In this document: positions 1 through 12,989 of the stretch, piece after piece | Layout: each line of letters starts with the position of its first letter | Numbering within the stretch: position 1 is the stretch's first letter | Assembly: GCA_032629725.1 (NCBI GenBank) | Contig: JAFEVB010000004.1 | Location: forward strand, 1,922,001-1,986,000 | DNA: 64,000 nt | Reading direction: 5' to 3' | Origin: Gremmenia infestans | Taxonomy: Eukaryota; Ascomycota; Leotiomycetes; Helotiales; Hamatocanthoscyphaceae | Translations under genes and position numbers: made by a program | The notes under the pieces: model-generated | Told to the model about the DNA's origin: nothing | The model's database searches: none | What the model saw: only the letters and a program-made list of their open reading frames with translations

Positions 1-1345
1 ATCAGAAAAGCAAATGTTTCGTGTCGAGCGCCAAACTACATTTTGGCACTAGGCATATATGTACGATGAGTTGGCAAACTCTGGGACTTATGCAACAAAA
101 AGCGGCAGGGGCTCCAGAAAAATGAGTGGATGGAGGAGGGCAACACGGAGCTTTACTAATATTAGGCATGGGTTTCGTGGTATCGATCCTGTATGTGACC
201 GTTGCTGCGACCAACACATGCTGCGACTGCAAACACAATGGCGTTATATCTAGGTAAGGTAGCCATGCCTGCTGTTGTCTCGGGCGGGTATACATAGATA
301 ATGTGGCACTTTGACCAGCAAACGTAAGACGCACGGGAAAGGACGAGGTGACTCTACCTTGGGTAGCAAGTAGATGATTAGAGTGTAGATGTTACCGTAC
401 AATGTACACCCGAGTCTTCGGCCACGAAGTGAGTGGTTTGCAGCAATGGCCAGCCTATCCTTGGCTAATCAACAAGCAATACTAGCCAGTGCCAGCTCCC
501 ATCGAGTCCCAAAGCCTTGTTCCTGGCTGTGACAGGTGGGAAGATGGAAAGGTAGGGGCGAACCACTTGGGAGGGAGTTCCAGATGCTGTAGGAGGCAAG
601 AATCGGGTAAGAATAGAGCATATCCTATCCTCTGCAAGTGCCACTCCAGAAGCTTGTATGCCCCCAGCAGTAGATGCATGCATACTGGAGTACATCTTGC
701 TGTAGGATGCTGGAAGGATACGTCTCTTTCGAGTCTCGGCCGGACATGTTCTTGCATCCTCTTACATCTAAGCTGCACATCAGATTTGGCCAGGCGCATG
801 TTGGGTGAGCTGCCACCACGGCTTAGTCTCTGCGTAGTCTCATGGTCTGATAGTCTCGTAGGCTGGCTGCCAATAGGTGGTGAACACACCCTGTGCTGAA
901 ATGGCTGATGGCTGATGGCTGATGATCTGCCCAAATTGGTGGGAGCTCATGATTGGAAGTTGTGGTGGCAGGGATCCATGCGGATTTGTTGGCAGTCGTT
1001 GATTCTTCTGGACGAACCTCGTCGCAAGTCCGCTTCTTACTTGTACAGTACTCCTCCTGGACTCCTGGACTCCTGGATTCCCGGACTCATTCTCTCAAGA
1101 CAAGCTTCACTCTTTCCTCGCTTCGTCTCACTCTTCGCATCGCATCACATTATTCTTGATAATTATGTAGAGAAACAAGTGTCGAAGGTTCCCTCTCTCT
1201 CTCCTTAACTCCTCCCGCCGCCCCTCTTATCGTCTATCAGCCGACACGACCACAGCCTTCCCCCGTGGGCAGAACGCGACAACAACATCGCATCTCAAAA
1301 GCTCTCAGGCTCGAGATCGCAGCCAGCTGACACCTAGATGGAGCG
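1..1345. other. Upstream intergenic region, no gene seen
   Basis: I see no convincing coding exon here; the open frames are short and have no recognisable domain. Near 901-925 a 7-base unit (ATGGCTG) is repeated three times, and near 1050-1085 a 9-base unit (CTCCTGGAC-like) is repeated. From about 1190 the plus strand becomes pyrimidine-rich, as is common in fungal promoters and 5' leaders, so this part is probably the promoter and leader of the gene that starts at 1346. Confidence 0.6.
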
Positions 1346-4300
1346 ATGATCCAAATGCAACGGTCACTATCTCTTCCTGGGCCTGCCCACGCCTGTACGT
1401 TGGGTATACATACCATGCCTACTCGAGGAAATCTCATTTTACCCAATCTATAGCTTCATTTTTTCTCTTTCACACCTACCGAACGCTTACTGACTCTGCG
1501 GCCTTGTAGCCGTTTCCCCTACTACCACGCAGGTCCCCTCACGAAGCCCGACTCCAACCCCTCTTGAAACCCCTGTTCTCCCAAGACTCCACCGCTACCA
1601 GTCCCGAAGTCCTAGTAGACCCCCTACATCCTATAAAGAGAAGCCCGCAGATCGAGAGAGAACTCGAAGTAGCACGCGACAGACCTCTCCATCTCCTACC
1701 TCACGGCAAAGACAAGATTCGTCTCAGAGTTCTTTAAATTCAAAGAACCCCGAGATCACTCCTCCAGCCACCAAATTGCCACAGCTGCCCCTTCTCCAAG
1801 ATGTTTCCCAATACACAAACCCGCAGATTGCAGCAGTCACAGCTGCGACTGCTTCCACAACGTTGGAGGAACTTGCCCATCTAGTCCGGCTATCCACCTA
1901 CCAAGAAAGGAAGAGAATCCATTCCAGGTTACGGCTACAAAGATCTTTGGTTTCTACTGCTCTTTCCGCGCGTCTGGCCCGTTGCGGAGAATTGGCTCAC
2001 CGAACACTAGTTGACAATTTTAGAGGCGATGAAAAGAAGAACTTTGCTAGCCTTTACAATGCTATCCATGATGTCCGGAACTCATGTGATGCAACTCGTC
2101 GGTATGCATTATTGGAACCAGACTTGGATGGAGAACGCCCAAACCCTAATGGTGGACAAGAGACCAGTTCTTTGACAACTTTCATGCATGAAATACCCCA
2201 GCGTTCCCGCGATACCCTTCTTAGATTTCTGACCCAGATCCGGACAAATCCAGACTATTTGGCCAGTCGGATTGCAAGTCTTTCAGCCCCAGAGCTGTCT
2301 GCTCTAACATCATTCCACCAGGGATTGGAAGCCGTTGATTCTGTTTTGCCATTTCATAATCGTTCGAAAGGCCATGCTTCTGGTAACCACCGAAGTTCTG
2401 TACATATACCCTCTGCAGTTGAGCGTTTACTTTCATTCCAGCGTCATGATCCATTGTCTGCTTTAATTCATACTTGCTTTGCAAATTCAGCTGGCCCAGA
2501 CTCCGTGGAAGACCTTAGGAGAACTGACGTGTGGGCCACCACATGTGCACGACTGATTACTGAGAGCAAGACCGGCGTGGATCCCTTTATTTGTAGCGTA
2601 CTTAATGTTTGGACAGCCATGCGGGACTGGTCTGGAAGAAGCAACATGGAATGGTATCTCATGAAAATCCTAGAGGATGGAGCCTTCTTATTGGAAAAAG
2701 CCGAGGACCAAGCGGGAACCCGTATTCATGTGGAACCACGGAATGCCAAGGACTCAATAGCAGCCGACGAGTTCTATACCGCTGCTGTCCAAGGACTTTT
2801 TGAAATAGTTGATGACCCTGGAGCAGGTGGAATTCCTGAAGGCCTCATTGAACTTGGAAATGCCATTCTCCGTAAACTTGACCCCAAAAGACACATGGCC
2901 ACAAGGAAATTCCTAGTCTCCAAATGGCTCTTTCAAGTTTTCCTGCTTAATGTCATCATCCACCCGGAGGTGAGCGCTTGATTCTTCATCACTGAACAGA
3001 ACTGACGTATTTCAGTCCTACGGCATGATGTCGGAATACCACATTACCGAATATGGCAGGCAGAAGATTTTGAGAGAAGTTGGGATGCGAGCCTTGCGAC
3101 TGGTCGTTGATATGGTCTGGTGAGTAGCTACTTATCTGTTGGAACCTGTTTACTGACTTCTTTTTCCTTCTAGGAACAAATCATCCTCATCCTCAGCTCC
3201 TCTTGCGATCAAGGGTCATATTGAGAACATCATGGCACGATTCAAGTCAAACCGCCCTTCCCGGTCCAAGGCGAAGCTCCTTCCAGCAAGATCCATAACG
3301 TCCTTGCGAGAGACAGTGGAAGTTCATCCCTATCTCGTTCTTGGACCCTCGGATCTCGTGACTATAGTCAATGCTCTTTTCCCCGAAAAACGTCCAGCCT
3401 CTAGCTCTCTAGCTAAAGAGATACATGGTTTGCGCTCTTCTGCATCATCAATTTCAGGAATGTCTGTGATGACTGCATCAATCCCAATGCCTACTCAACG
3501 TAATGCTTTTGATAACGCCTCTGTCATTAGCAATAGTGGATCTTCAGTGATCAGCGATACCACTACGTCTCGTGAACCTCTCCTCGATGAGAATTCAAAT
3601 GCCACTCAGCGATATTCTTCTGCGAATCAAAATCAACGCCTCAGCCTCTATGAGGATGACGGATTCGAGCTTCGCGTGGCACTCTACGAGATGACTCAAG
3701 CATTAGGAACTGATGGGACTACTGGTACATGTCATCCGTGCGCCGAACGTTGGGCTGTTTTATTCATGTCTCCCGATGGCCAAAACCTGTCTACTCAGAT
3801 GTTGCACGATCCTGATGATGATGGCGAAGAAGAAGACAACACCACTAGCAGCGACAGCGAGGATGAGGGCTCTGGAGCACGTCCAGATCTCGACAAAGAC
3901 TATCATCAACTCAGAGACTCGATCCTGAAGCTGGTTGAAGACTATGAGATTCCCCAATCTCTTAACTCCAAGACCGAATCAAAGACCTTTAGTAACAGGA
4001 CATCCGTACTTGAAAGCCCTCGAAAGAAGCATCGCAGTCGGCCAGGTTCATCGGCACAGGCACAAGCACAGTCGAAAAATCCATACCGACCACGTGATCC
4101 ATCGCCAACCGACCGAAATGCCAAACGAGCCTCTTCCAAGTCGTCACGACATCGTCCCGACACCGACAGTGGAAAAGAGTCAGAAGATCAACCCTCAGTC
4201 CTGATTACTATGCTTGAGGCAGCAGAGTCGCAATGCCAAGCTCAGTCAGATTTTGTCAATGCTCACTTGTATTGGAAGACACTGAATCTACTTCATCAAC

Positions 4301-6753
4301 TGTCATCTCCATCACTGAAACGAGACGGTTTCTCTTCACTTCTGACTATCTTTTCTAGGGGTCCTAGAGACCTTATTCGGCGGTCGACGAGTGCGGTTGA
4401 GGAGTATGATGCGTGGTTGGTTTGGCTAAAGCAATCCCAGGAGCGTCATGATGTGACCATCGAATCAATGATGAAACGCCTCAAGTCTCTCAGAGATAAG
4501 ATGTGGTATGTCACCGATGTGAGGAATTCGGCCGCTTACGAAGGTGCTCGAAACATTGCCGTTGCGCTCAAGTGCATGGCAGCGCCCAAGAAAGTCTCAT
4601 ACATGCCGCCAGCTAGCATGCGACCGCGGAACATGTCCAGGTCCTCTGCAAACAATTTTTTGCTGAAGACCGAAGCCCAAGTTATGGATATGATGGCTGC
4701 AGTCGAGGAGCAAGGCGGACCAAACAAGTTGTCGGACGAGCAATCTGAGAAGACATTACGTTGGCTGTCCCAATTTGGCATCGAAAACTTCTGCAAGGGC
4801 GAGGAACGAATTCACAGATTTTGTTTGGAGATTGAAGCCTGTATCAATAAGCTAGTTGGAGACAACCTCATGGAAGGTCCTGTTCTTTGGTCCAGCGAAT
4901 TGTATCATCGGGATAAACGAATTTTGGACAGTGGGCGGCAAAAAGGAGACTTATTCATCAACGGCTTCGGGTCTCTCAACATATCGGGAGATGATCTTAC
5001 TGATCCTGATGCAGGTCGTCGAGGTCTAAGAAATACGGACTTCAATCGATCTGGCCTCAGAGATCTCCGAACGATGTCTGCACGAAATAATTCTCAACAA
5101 AGCTTCGATTCGGGAAGATTTAGCATGTCTCGAATGAGTACAACCGGTGATCTAATGGATTCACAAGATTACTTTGGTATGGCCAGTCCTGTTTTGGCTA
5201 TCGACTCGGCAACTACGTTTTGGTCTCCATTCCAGGCCCGAGCTCAGTCGCCATCTACAAGCCTTAGCAGTGCTCGTCCAAACACAGCATCTTCAACAAA
5301 CGAGACCGTCATATTGAAAGAAGACCGCGCAACTCAAGCAAAGCAGCGTTTCCTCATAGACCTAAAGCAAACTTTAACTAGCTTATTGCTTAGTGATCTG
5401 GGAACTCTCGTCTTTGCGAGAGGAAGTGAAACTGACTCTTGGTTCGCGGGTGATCTTGGCCAGGATTGTATGGAGAGGAGAGAGCGTGCCGACCGAAAGG
5501 CTCGAAGGAGAAGCAAAAAACGAACACTCGAGAAGAAGAAAAGCTTCCGAGATCTTCGAGGAGCGCAGAGAATCGATTTACCCGGTGAACGGCCTGAAGC
5601 GTATATTGACCGCACTGAAAGAGTGTCGTCAAATACTACGAGAACTTCCTTGGACCGTGCAGATTCTCAAGCAACCACGGAAAGCTCGTCTACCAGCGAC
5701 ACTGTTGTTCATAGGCGACAGAAGAGTGTGTCGAAAGAGTTGGACTCTCCTGATTTCCCTTATAGACAGGCGTTTCAACAATTGTTGAGGATGTTTTCAG
5801 TGCATCCCAATCCCTATGCCAAGCTAAACGCCCTGTATGAACTGCAACAACTCATCATTGCCTTCCTTACGCCATCTGCTCCTCGACGGCCACGTCTCCG
5901 GCAGGACACTATAACTAACGCCCCTCAATCCCCTGAAGTGCAGCATATGAATGCTTTCGCGTATACCGAGACTTCCCCAGCCGCACCGCGTGCCAAAAAT
6001 CTTGAGGAGGCAATTGATAATTGCAAGGAACGACGCTCACATACACTCCACCAACCCGAGACCAGTTCTCCTGTCCATCGAAATTCCGAGCGATCATCAA
6101 ATGTACCCACTCCAGCTAGCACCGATATGATCGTTGATGTTCTACAAGATTTGTTCCGTGATCCAGATATCCGTCCAAAGACTCTTTTCCGAGACCTCCA
6201 ATTCATTGCATCCTTCGTCCCAGCTGCTGTCTTGGACAAAACGGAGCGCGGCAAGGCCTTTTGGGATGCTGGGCTTGCAGCCCTTGGGTTGAAACAAGAC
6301 GTTTGCCGCACGCTCGTCGAGATCGCCGACGAAGTGGTAGTCCATTACACACAAACGCGCAAAACTGTTTCCATCCCGGAAGCTTTGCCACCAACCAACG
6401 CGAATGGCGAGCTCATGAAATATAGCATGCAAGATGCCGCCAAGATGTGGACGATCACTGCCAAAGAAGGAGACCCGGTTGCTGAACGCGAACTTGCTAT
6501 CTTCTACCTCACTCATCCCGAATTGGTCGAGAGGGTCACGGCGCCATTGAGCAAGCCAAGAGAAACATTCAAAGCGCAAGTTATGGAGATGCATGGCGGA
6601 GGCAGCACAGGTAAGGAAGAGCGAGATAGAGAGCGCAGTGATCCAGCCACAATGTGCGCCGCCTATCACTGGATGGAACTCAGTGCCCTCGGCGGTGACG
6701 AGCTTGCCAAGAAGTACCTGAGACAGCGGGAAGAGCTTAACGCTATCCCTTGA
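1346..6753 (+). CDS. Large RasGAP-like, SEL1-repeat protein
   Basis: Predicted exons are 1346-1394, 1510-2969, 3016-3119 and 3174-6753, which keep one frame and give 1,730 residues. The first intron has a GTACGT donor and a CTTAC branch-like site before TAG. Residues 1 to about 130 are Ser/Pro/Arg-rich. A helical region to about residue 550 ends in a block around FLLNVIIHPE (about 493-502), which resembles the C-terminal part of RasGAP domains. I did not identify an arginine finger, so catalytic activity is unproven. The middle is disordered, with an acidic patch and a strongly basic stretch (RRERADRKARRRSKK). The last 110 residues (about 1620-1725) look like SEL1 repeats, with AAYHWMELSALGG near the end. 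An alternative in-frame ATG lies at 1355. The role is unknown; a scaffold or small-GTPase regulator is only an inference. Confidence 0.8.
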
Positions 6754-7799
6754 TTGTTCTTACATTTATTATTCGTACATTCCCCCTTTGCAGTACCTGA
6801 AAGATACCTTTTTGCATGAATGATTTATGAAGCATAGCTTGGGAAAGGCTGTTTGATGTAAAGTTCTTGCGATTGTAGATGAGCTCCGAGCGCAATGAAT
6901 CGTGTCGGAAACGACGGTTTTGCGGGACTGTTTGGAGTACCACTTTTTCGGGTTCAATAGATGAGATAATGAAAAGTTTCACATGCCACCAGTACTGTTA
7001 ATGTGTGCGCGCTTTTGTTATCTTGAATGTCAGCGCTGTAAATATATCTTATCCTCCACCTGTATCACTGCTCTCTACAGGTAGCGTAGGACAAAGAAGT
7101 TTCTGCTCTGCACGTCGGCTAGGAGTTAGTAGATGTTTTTTGCAATTTACATACCTTATACTCAGCATCTTGACACCATTACACCAATCGTATCCGTCTC
7201 AGACTCATCTCTCGCTTCCTGACTGCCTTCCTTTTCGCCTTAACCGACACATTCCTCGGCAGCAATCAATCAACTCACGTGCCTCGTGTAATTTTACTTG
7301 TTTCCTTATTTTTTCTAAGCTAGAGTTTAACAGATATTTACCTATATCAGCTAATCTCTCGAGCTTGTGTGGATATAAACAAGTTAAGGTACAAGGTCAC
7401 ATGGTCCTGGGATGATTGGGGCTGTAAGAATTACATTTGTGGTTTCTTGCTGAATTGGCACCAGCGTCTTCAGTAGGAGGACCAATGGACTCGTAAGTGC
7501 AAAATCTTCTTCTTCTCCTTCTAGACCGGTGTCACTCGTTGCCTGCCTGCCTGCCTCCTTCTCTTCATCTATCATCTATCATATCCTTCTCCTTTTCGTT
7601 GCGTAGGCGAATAGCCACTCTACGTCCGTCCATATCGTTTCTGCTGCTCTATGCCGAGGCGGTATTCGGTAATGACCCATGGTGAAAAACGTAGTCGTGC
7701 AAAGATTGCGTGGCATGTTGGTTCTCCCAACAAGCAGGCTATAGCTGCTTATGGGGTAATTAACGTTTCTATTTTCGTGTTTGTGATTTCTGGGTCGAA
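6754..7799. other. Intergenic region between convergent genes
   Basis: No supported gene is present. The stretch after 6754 is the likely 3' UTR of the SEL1-repeat gene. A CT-rich segment with short TGCC repeats lies near 7535-7600. A 43-codon open frame at 7672-7803 and an ATG followed by an intron-like GTAAGT...TCTAG at about 7491-7550 were noted, but neither builds into a longer model. Confidence 0.5.
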
Positions 7800-8282
7800 T
7801 TAAGTTGAGAGAACAGGAGCACGTGGCATGCTGGTCCCCATATTCGCCTTTGAAGCTTCCCTCGCTAGGTAGGCAAGGAAAGCTTCTTTGGCCGTTAATA
7901 CTCGACGAGTGTCCTTCTCCTTCTTGTCCCGACGGGTTCTCTTGGCTTTCCGTCCTCCATCAACTATCTTGGTCTCAGAATCAAAAGTGACACTGATATT
8001 CTTTCCGGGTTTTTCGCGGGATGTAGTTGTAGAGATTGTTTCTTCGATGAAATCTTCATTGCTGTTTATTTTCGTATTAAATTCGGTGATCTTGTCAAGA
8101 AGGTCGTCGAGGATAGCTTCTTGTGTATCATCGAAATCCATTCCGAGTTCGGTGTAAAGCCAGTAGCACTCTGGGAAGTCGCCCATTAATGTTTGGGCTT
8201 CGAGTGCTTGGAGGTGTTGCAGCTCACGACGCAGACTGTCGAGATCAGCGATGGGGGTGTCACTGGAAATTTGGATATTCAT
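7800..8282 (-). CDS. Hypothetical protein, 160 aa
   Basis: This is an intronless frame of 160 residues that I do not recognise. The N-terminal 45 residues are leucine-rich and could form a coiled coil (LDSLRRELQHLQALEAQ). An acidic segment follows, with EAILDDLLDKI in the middle. The segment around residues 110-130 is highly basic (RKAKRTRRDKKEKDTRR), which could be a nuclear localisation signal or nucleic-acid contact. There is no signal peptide or membrane segment. The stop lies in an A+T-rich stretch facing the 3' end of the gene to its left. The composition is more protein-like than chance, but without homology or transcripts it remains a moderate-confidence gene. Confidence 0.5.
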   Translation of the reverse strand: MNIQISSDTPIADLDSLRRELQHLQALEAQTLMGDFPECYWLYTELGMDFDDTQEAILDDLLDKITEFNTKINSNEDFIEETISTTTSREKPGKNISVTFDSETKIVDGGRKAKRTRRDKKEKDTRRVLTAKEAFLAYLAREASKANMGTSMPRAPVLST

Positions 8283-9495
8283 TGTGACTGACTGGATATG
8301 CAGAAAGGTTTTTGCATAAGGAAAGGAAAAGACTCCAGCTGTGGGATGGGAAGATATTTTTTACGCCTTCTAGCATATTTGCTAAATTAGCTTACCAGTA
8401 CTCATTGATTAATTCATCTCATACACGAAGCTATATGATACTACCTAGTGTACGCGTTCAACTAATTTTTGAGACTAGTGTCTAGAAAAGTGAATATGAC
8501 GTAATAACTTGAAAGTAGTCCTTGTTCAAGCTATACCAAACACTGAACTAAAATAAGGAAACTTTTCATTAAGTAAATTAAAGCATTGTGTGGGAGACTC
8601 GCGTTGTGGGTTGAAGGTGTGGCTGCATTGTAGGAAGTTGTGGTAGGTAAGGTGGGCGAAAATTACACTCCAGCACTCAGCATACTTAAGGATTCTAGGA
8701 TCTTTTTATCCTAATACTTATAGTTGATTGATAAATATAGATATTATATGTAATTATATATAAATGCCTACCCTACTCTGCCTACCCCATACAATCCCAT
8801 CCACCCCTCCAACCTAAACACATTAATATCCTCTGACCACAGGCGACATCTTCAATATCCCCATCCTGCAATTTTTAGACGTGCTAGGGGACGCAACCGG
8901 CACCCACGCAGAGCGGACAGCACCATGAGACAAGGCATGGCATCGCACTCGCCACATCATATTACTCCACTACTATTCCCGTATTCTCCGTCATATTTAG
9001 GTGCGTATACGGCGTCGCAGGCGGATTGATGCTGGACTGTCGGGATCCACGTATGCGTATCGCGTGACTGAGTGGAAAATAGGGATCTTAGCCCTTAGAG
9101 GGGCGTATCGAGGTTTCTTATGCGGCGGAACTAGGAGGATTAGGGGAAGAGGAGAGGGAGGAACGCCTAAGAGAGATAGGGGATGGGTACGGGGGGCTGA
9201 TGAATCCAGTGAGGACGGACTGGGAATGCGTTTGGGGTGGAGGAGATTGTTGATCCGGCTGTGACGAGGAAGTTGGTGGTGGGTAAGAAGGGTTTACGGG
9301 GAATTATTGTCGGTGAGATTGCTCGAGAGGGGGAATGGAAAGATTCGACCGATACTTTATTGACAGGGAGTTTGAGTGAATGTGAGAGGGCTGACATGAC
9401 CTGAGGCCTGGTCTAGAGTAGATAGATGACGAAGCCAACTATGTGTGGTGGGATATGAATTGGATTATTCTACATACCCCTAGAAATTTACCTGT
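8283..9495. other. Intergenic region, no gene seen
   Basis: This 1.2 kb has no convincing coding sequence. About 8,340-8,770 is A+T-rich, and 8,950-9,300 is more G+C-rich on the plus strand with only short open frames. It probably holds the 5' region of the 160-residue ORF and the 3' UTR of the Vps54 gene. Confidence 0.5.
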
Positions 9496-12400
9496 CTATT
9501 CAGGAGCTTTTTCATCGCTGGCTTTCTCTCCCTCCTTCCCGTTCCCGCTAGTTTCAGGGGTAGGTATCGTGCCATTTGTCGCAGATTCCTCTTTTTCAGG
9601 TGGGGGTGAAGGGGTTTTAGGTTTTGGGACGTTCTTATGTTTCACAAGATTGACGACGAAATCTCCTGTGTCGCCCGCGCCGTCCAAACCGCCTATTCTC
9701 GTTTTGAAGTGTTCCGCATCACGAAGCATCCTATGAGACCATTAATAAGAAAATATTGACATGAGCTTGGAAATGTACACACCTAGATTGAGCAGCCTCG
9801 CTTCCCAGCGACACATCATCAAGCGACTTTCCTAATTGCTCTTTATAACTCTTAAACACGGGCTCCATAATACCCTGCACCGTAATCGCCGGCAGATAAT
9901 TACTCAGCACCCTATGCAAAGTCCTCGTTTCCTTGGTCAGAGTCTCCATATATGTATTGACGCCATCTCTGCCTGCGATCTCCCAATCGATCAGCTTCAT
10001 AGCTTTGGTGTGTGCAGCTGCACGACCGGCCATGATATCGACGAGCTTGTCATATATCGACTGTTGGTGTTCTAAGTATGCGCGTCGCACTTTGTCGAAC
10101 TCGCCCATTAGGTTTGAGATGCTGGTGTTTAATCCAGCATGTCGACGTACGAATTCGCGGATGTGGGGAATTAGACTGCTGATAAAGGACACAGCTTGCG
10201 CGGCTAGAGCCAGGTGTTTGGTAGTGATATTCTTTAGGCTGGCTGCCGAGCGAGTTGCACCGGCACCTAGGATGAGTTGTGTACAACGAGAATTAAAGGT
10301 TGATAGGTAGGAGAGGATTGATGCTGCGATCTCATTCGTCATGGATGGGATACCGGTATTCAGGTGTAGGAAGGTGGATATGCCATGAAGACAGGAGATG
10401 GCAGACATAGGGAGCAGGAATGTTTCACCTTCGATGATTGCAGGGCGTATTGTAGGCTTGGCGGTAGTGGCAGATGGCGTTGAGGTCCCAGATGTTCCGT
10501 TCGTTTGAGCAGAAGACGGGACTGCTAGGGTACTCGCAGGTGGATTCTCAGGCGAGAGCCATATCTTGCTGCCTGTACTCCAAGCTTCTGCGTCCTGGGT
10601 ACTTGCCGAAAGGATCCGGGATAACTCTTCTTTATCAGAGTCTGTGAAGTCACTTGCATTCCATGGATCAGCTTCCATACCGGTAGCTAATGCCTGTTTC
10701 TCAGAATCGCCAAGTTGGTGGACGAAGTCTTTGATATGGCCATTGACAACGTTCTTCAGCGCCGTACCGCTTCTTCCGGAAACTGCCTCGCATTCATTTG
10801 CAAAGAGAAGGTTTAGATTGAAGTATCTCAAGAACTTTTCAACTGGAAGATGTATACTCTGCTCTGATCGTACGCGCAATACTTTCAAGATTTTGTCTTG
10901 TGCTATATCGACAGCTTGCCCTAGGAGATTCGACATATCCAGGGTTAGGTGCATCTCTTCCTGTATTTGCTGAGTTGAGTTTTGCTTCAGTCGGCCATCA
11001 AAAGCAGCGATATTGGGACTTCGTGGGGGAGATTTCATACCCGCAGGAGGTGAAGGATCCCCAAGAGTACTAGTAACATCCAATAATATCTTGACCTGAA
11101 AGCCAAGTCGCCTCAAGGTCTCGCCAACGCCAATGTATACTTTTTTGAGTAGTTCTTCAGCATCTTCAGGGTCTAACGCTCTTAAATTACGTGCTAGGAT
11201 CGTCGACTTCTCCTGCTGCGACTTTTGTTGGCCTCCGCCAACCGTAGAAGTCGACATCATGGAGGTAGCGTCATCATCATTCGAAGCTGGCAGTGGCCGA
11301 CGGATGATGTTTCGAACTTCGCGCAGTACTGACTCTCGATATGCAGCGGTTGCAGGAGAAGTATGCCGTGCGCGATGCAGACCGTTGAGGATTGACTGCA
11401 ACTCAGGTCTAAAATCTTCACCCATCGCTAAATAAGATGGGTATATTGATGGCTCCCGATTATGTCCCCCTCGCGATCGTTTTGATGCGCTACTCCATCG
11501 TTGTAATATATCCGGATTAGAAACCGATTCTACATGACGCCGGAGATCCCCGAGTAGAGTATGAAGGAATCTTGACTCGAATGTTTTGCCAATGCGAGAT
11601 CGAAGGACATCGAGGTCGGTTGTGACTCCTTGTAATGCGGTTGCACCCCTGAGATCTCGAAACTGGATAGCGCCGTACTCAGATCTTATTCCTTGCTCTT
11701 CACCAACAATGAGTTTTTCTAAGCCATCCATGGCATCCAACGCTTTCTCAACTTCGCCGCTGTCAACCAGCGACTCACATGTTGCCAAAGTTTCGACCAC
11801 TCGTTTCAACTGTTGGACCGCATCCCCTAGTTGTTTTAAATTCTCTCTCTTCCGTTTCTTGTTAACAATATCCAGTCCGCCAATCGCCATTTCCTCATCC
11901 AGCTCTTTCAATTCCTTCCGTAGCGCCTTTATTCGACTCACAGAGTCGGCTGCTTCAGAATGAAGCTCTCTTAACTCCCCAAGGGCGGCGAAGAAGGATG
12001 TAGAGGCAGTCGAAATCGATGCTATAAGGTGTACTTCAATTGTATCCATATACCACGACAGTTTTTCTTGGAGAATGGCATTAGTTGCCAAAGCTTTCCG
12101 AGGACCAGTGGCAGCGCCGTTTTGAGCCTTGCGTTCATCAGGAGTCCCCGGCGCTGGCTTTACAACTTCTGAACGTTCACTAACGACATCAAACGTACGT
12201 GGATTCTCTAAGTGAAAGTCTTCTTCGAAGTAGACGGGGGGTATCGTTGACAAAGGGGTCGGGGCATGTATCATTCGCCTGCCTCCGCTTAATCTCCTTC
12301 GAGTCACTGAGGGCGTCTCAATAGACGATGCTAAGGAGGCTAGTGAAGATCGTTTCGAAAGATTTGGCCGACTAGATAACCGTCTCTCTGGATCCAAGAG

Positions 12401-12989
12401 ATCTGCAAAGTCGTCCGTTTGATTACCCTTCCTGAGCAATTGGGTTCCGCCTTCTTCTGCATTTTCTTTGGCCCTCTGAAGCGCATCATACAGAGCCCCA
12501 ACCTGCGACAAATAAGGCTTGAATTCGGATGGATCCACGGTAGGTATATTGGTGAGCGTCACAGGTGGGATGTCTCGGGCAGTTGGTGGCTTGTGTGCGC
12601 TCGATGCCGGCGCCGAGGTGTGCGGAATAAGACCAGTCCGGACAATGGGGGGTTGTAGTAGAGTAGATATAGCTATAACGTATTAGACTGTAAACTCTTC
12701 GGAGCCCAACATGTTTACCATTCTGCCCTGATTCGCTCAATCCATGCCAATTTGATGCAGTGTCCAATGTGCCTCCTATTGAGTGTATTGAACTTGCGGT
12801 TGAGCCTCTCCGTGGTTGATATCTATTGCTACTACTCGAACCCGGTCTGTCAACTGTCAGCACCACACTCCTCGCCATATGCAATGCCACCAACCTGGGA
12901 AATGGGTATTCGCTTCTCGAGAAGAGGTTGGGTGAGCTGGAAGAGAAGCTGTCCACGTCTACAGACTGGCGTGGCGTCAGAGAGGCCAT
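9496..12989 (-). CDS. vps54: GARP complex subunit Vps54
   Basis: Reading the minus strand, exons are 12989-12719, 12672-9783 and 9730-9496, giving 1,131 residues, a normal length for fungal Vps54. Both introns are about 46-52 nt with GT-AG ends and keep phase. The first exon has the Ser-rich, low-complexity N terminus seen in fungal homologues (GSTASSIHSIGGTLDT). Exon 2 opens into TLTNIPTVDPSEFKPYLSQV and then a long helical region. The C-terminal half carries the family's conserved blocks, including LLFANECEAVSGRSGTALKN and LKNITTKHLALAAQAVSFIS, and it ends in a Pro/Glu-rich tail. Vps54 pairs with Vps51, Vps52 and Vps53 at the trans-Golgi to tether endosome-derived vesicles. A possible extra in-frame 72 nt intron in exon 1 cannot be excluded. 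The gene is divergent from mcm5. Confidence 0.9.

Noticed and set aside
482..934. Overlapping 136-150 codon ORFs on both strands near the window start
   Set aside because: Both strands are equally open, neither has a recognisable domain, and no splice-joined extension was found.
7672..7803. A 43-codon plus-strand frame with a plausible-looking sequence, and an ATG plus GTAAGT intron at about 7,491
   Set aside because: I could not join them into a longer model, there is no recognisable domain, and the stop overlaps the end of the opposing 160-residue ORF.
12860..12945. Possible extra 72 nt in-frame intron in the first vps54 exon (GTTGGT...CAATAG)
   Set aside because: Removing it would bring EYPFPR next to RGSTASS as in some relatives, but the donor is weak and the frame is open without it. 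It was left as exon.
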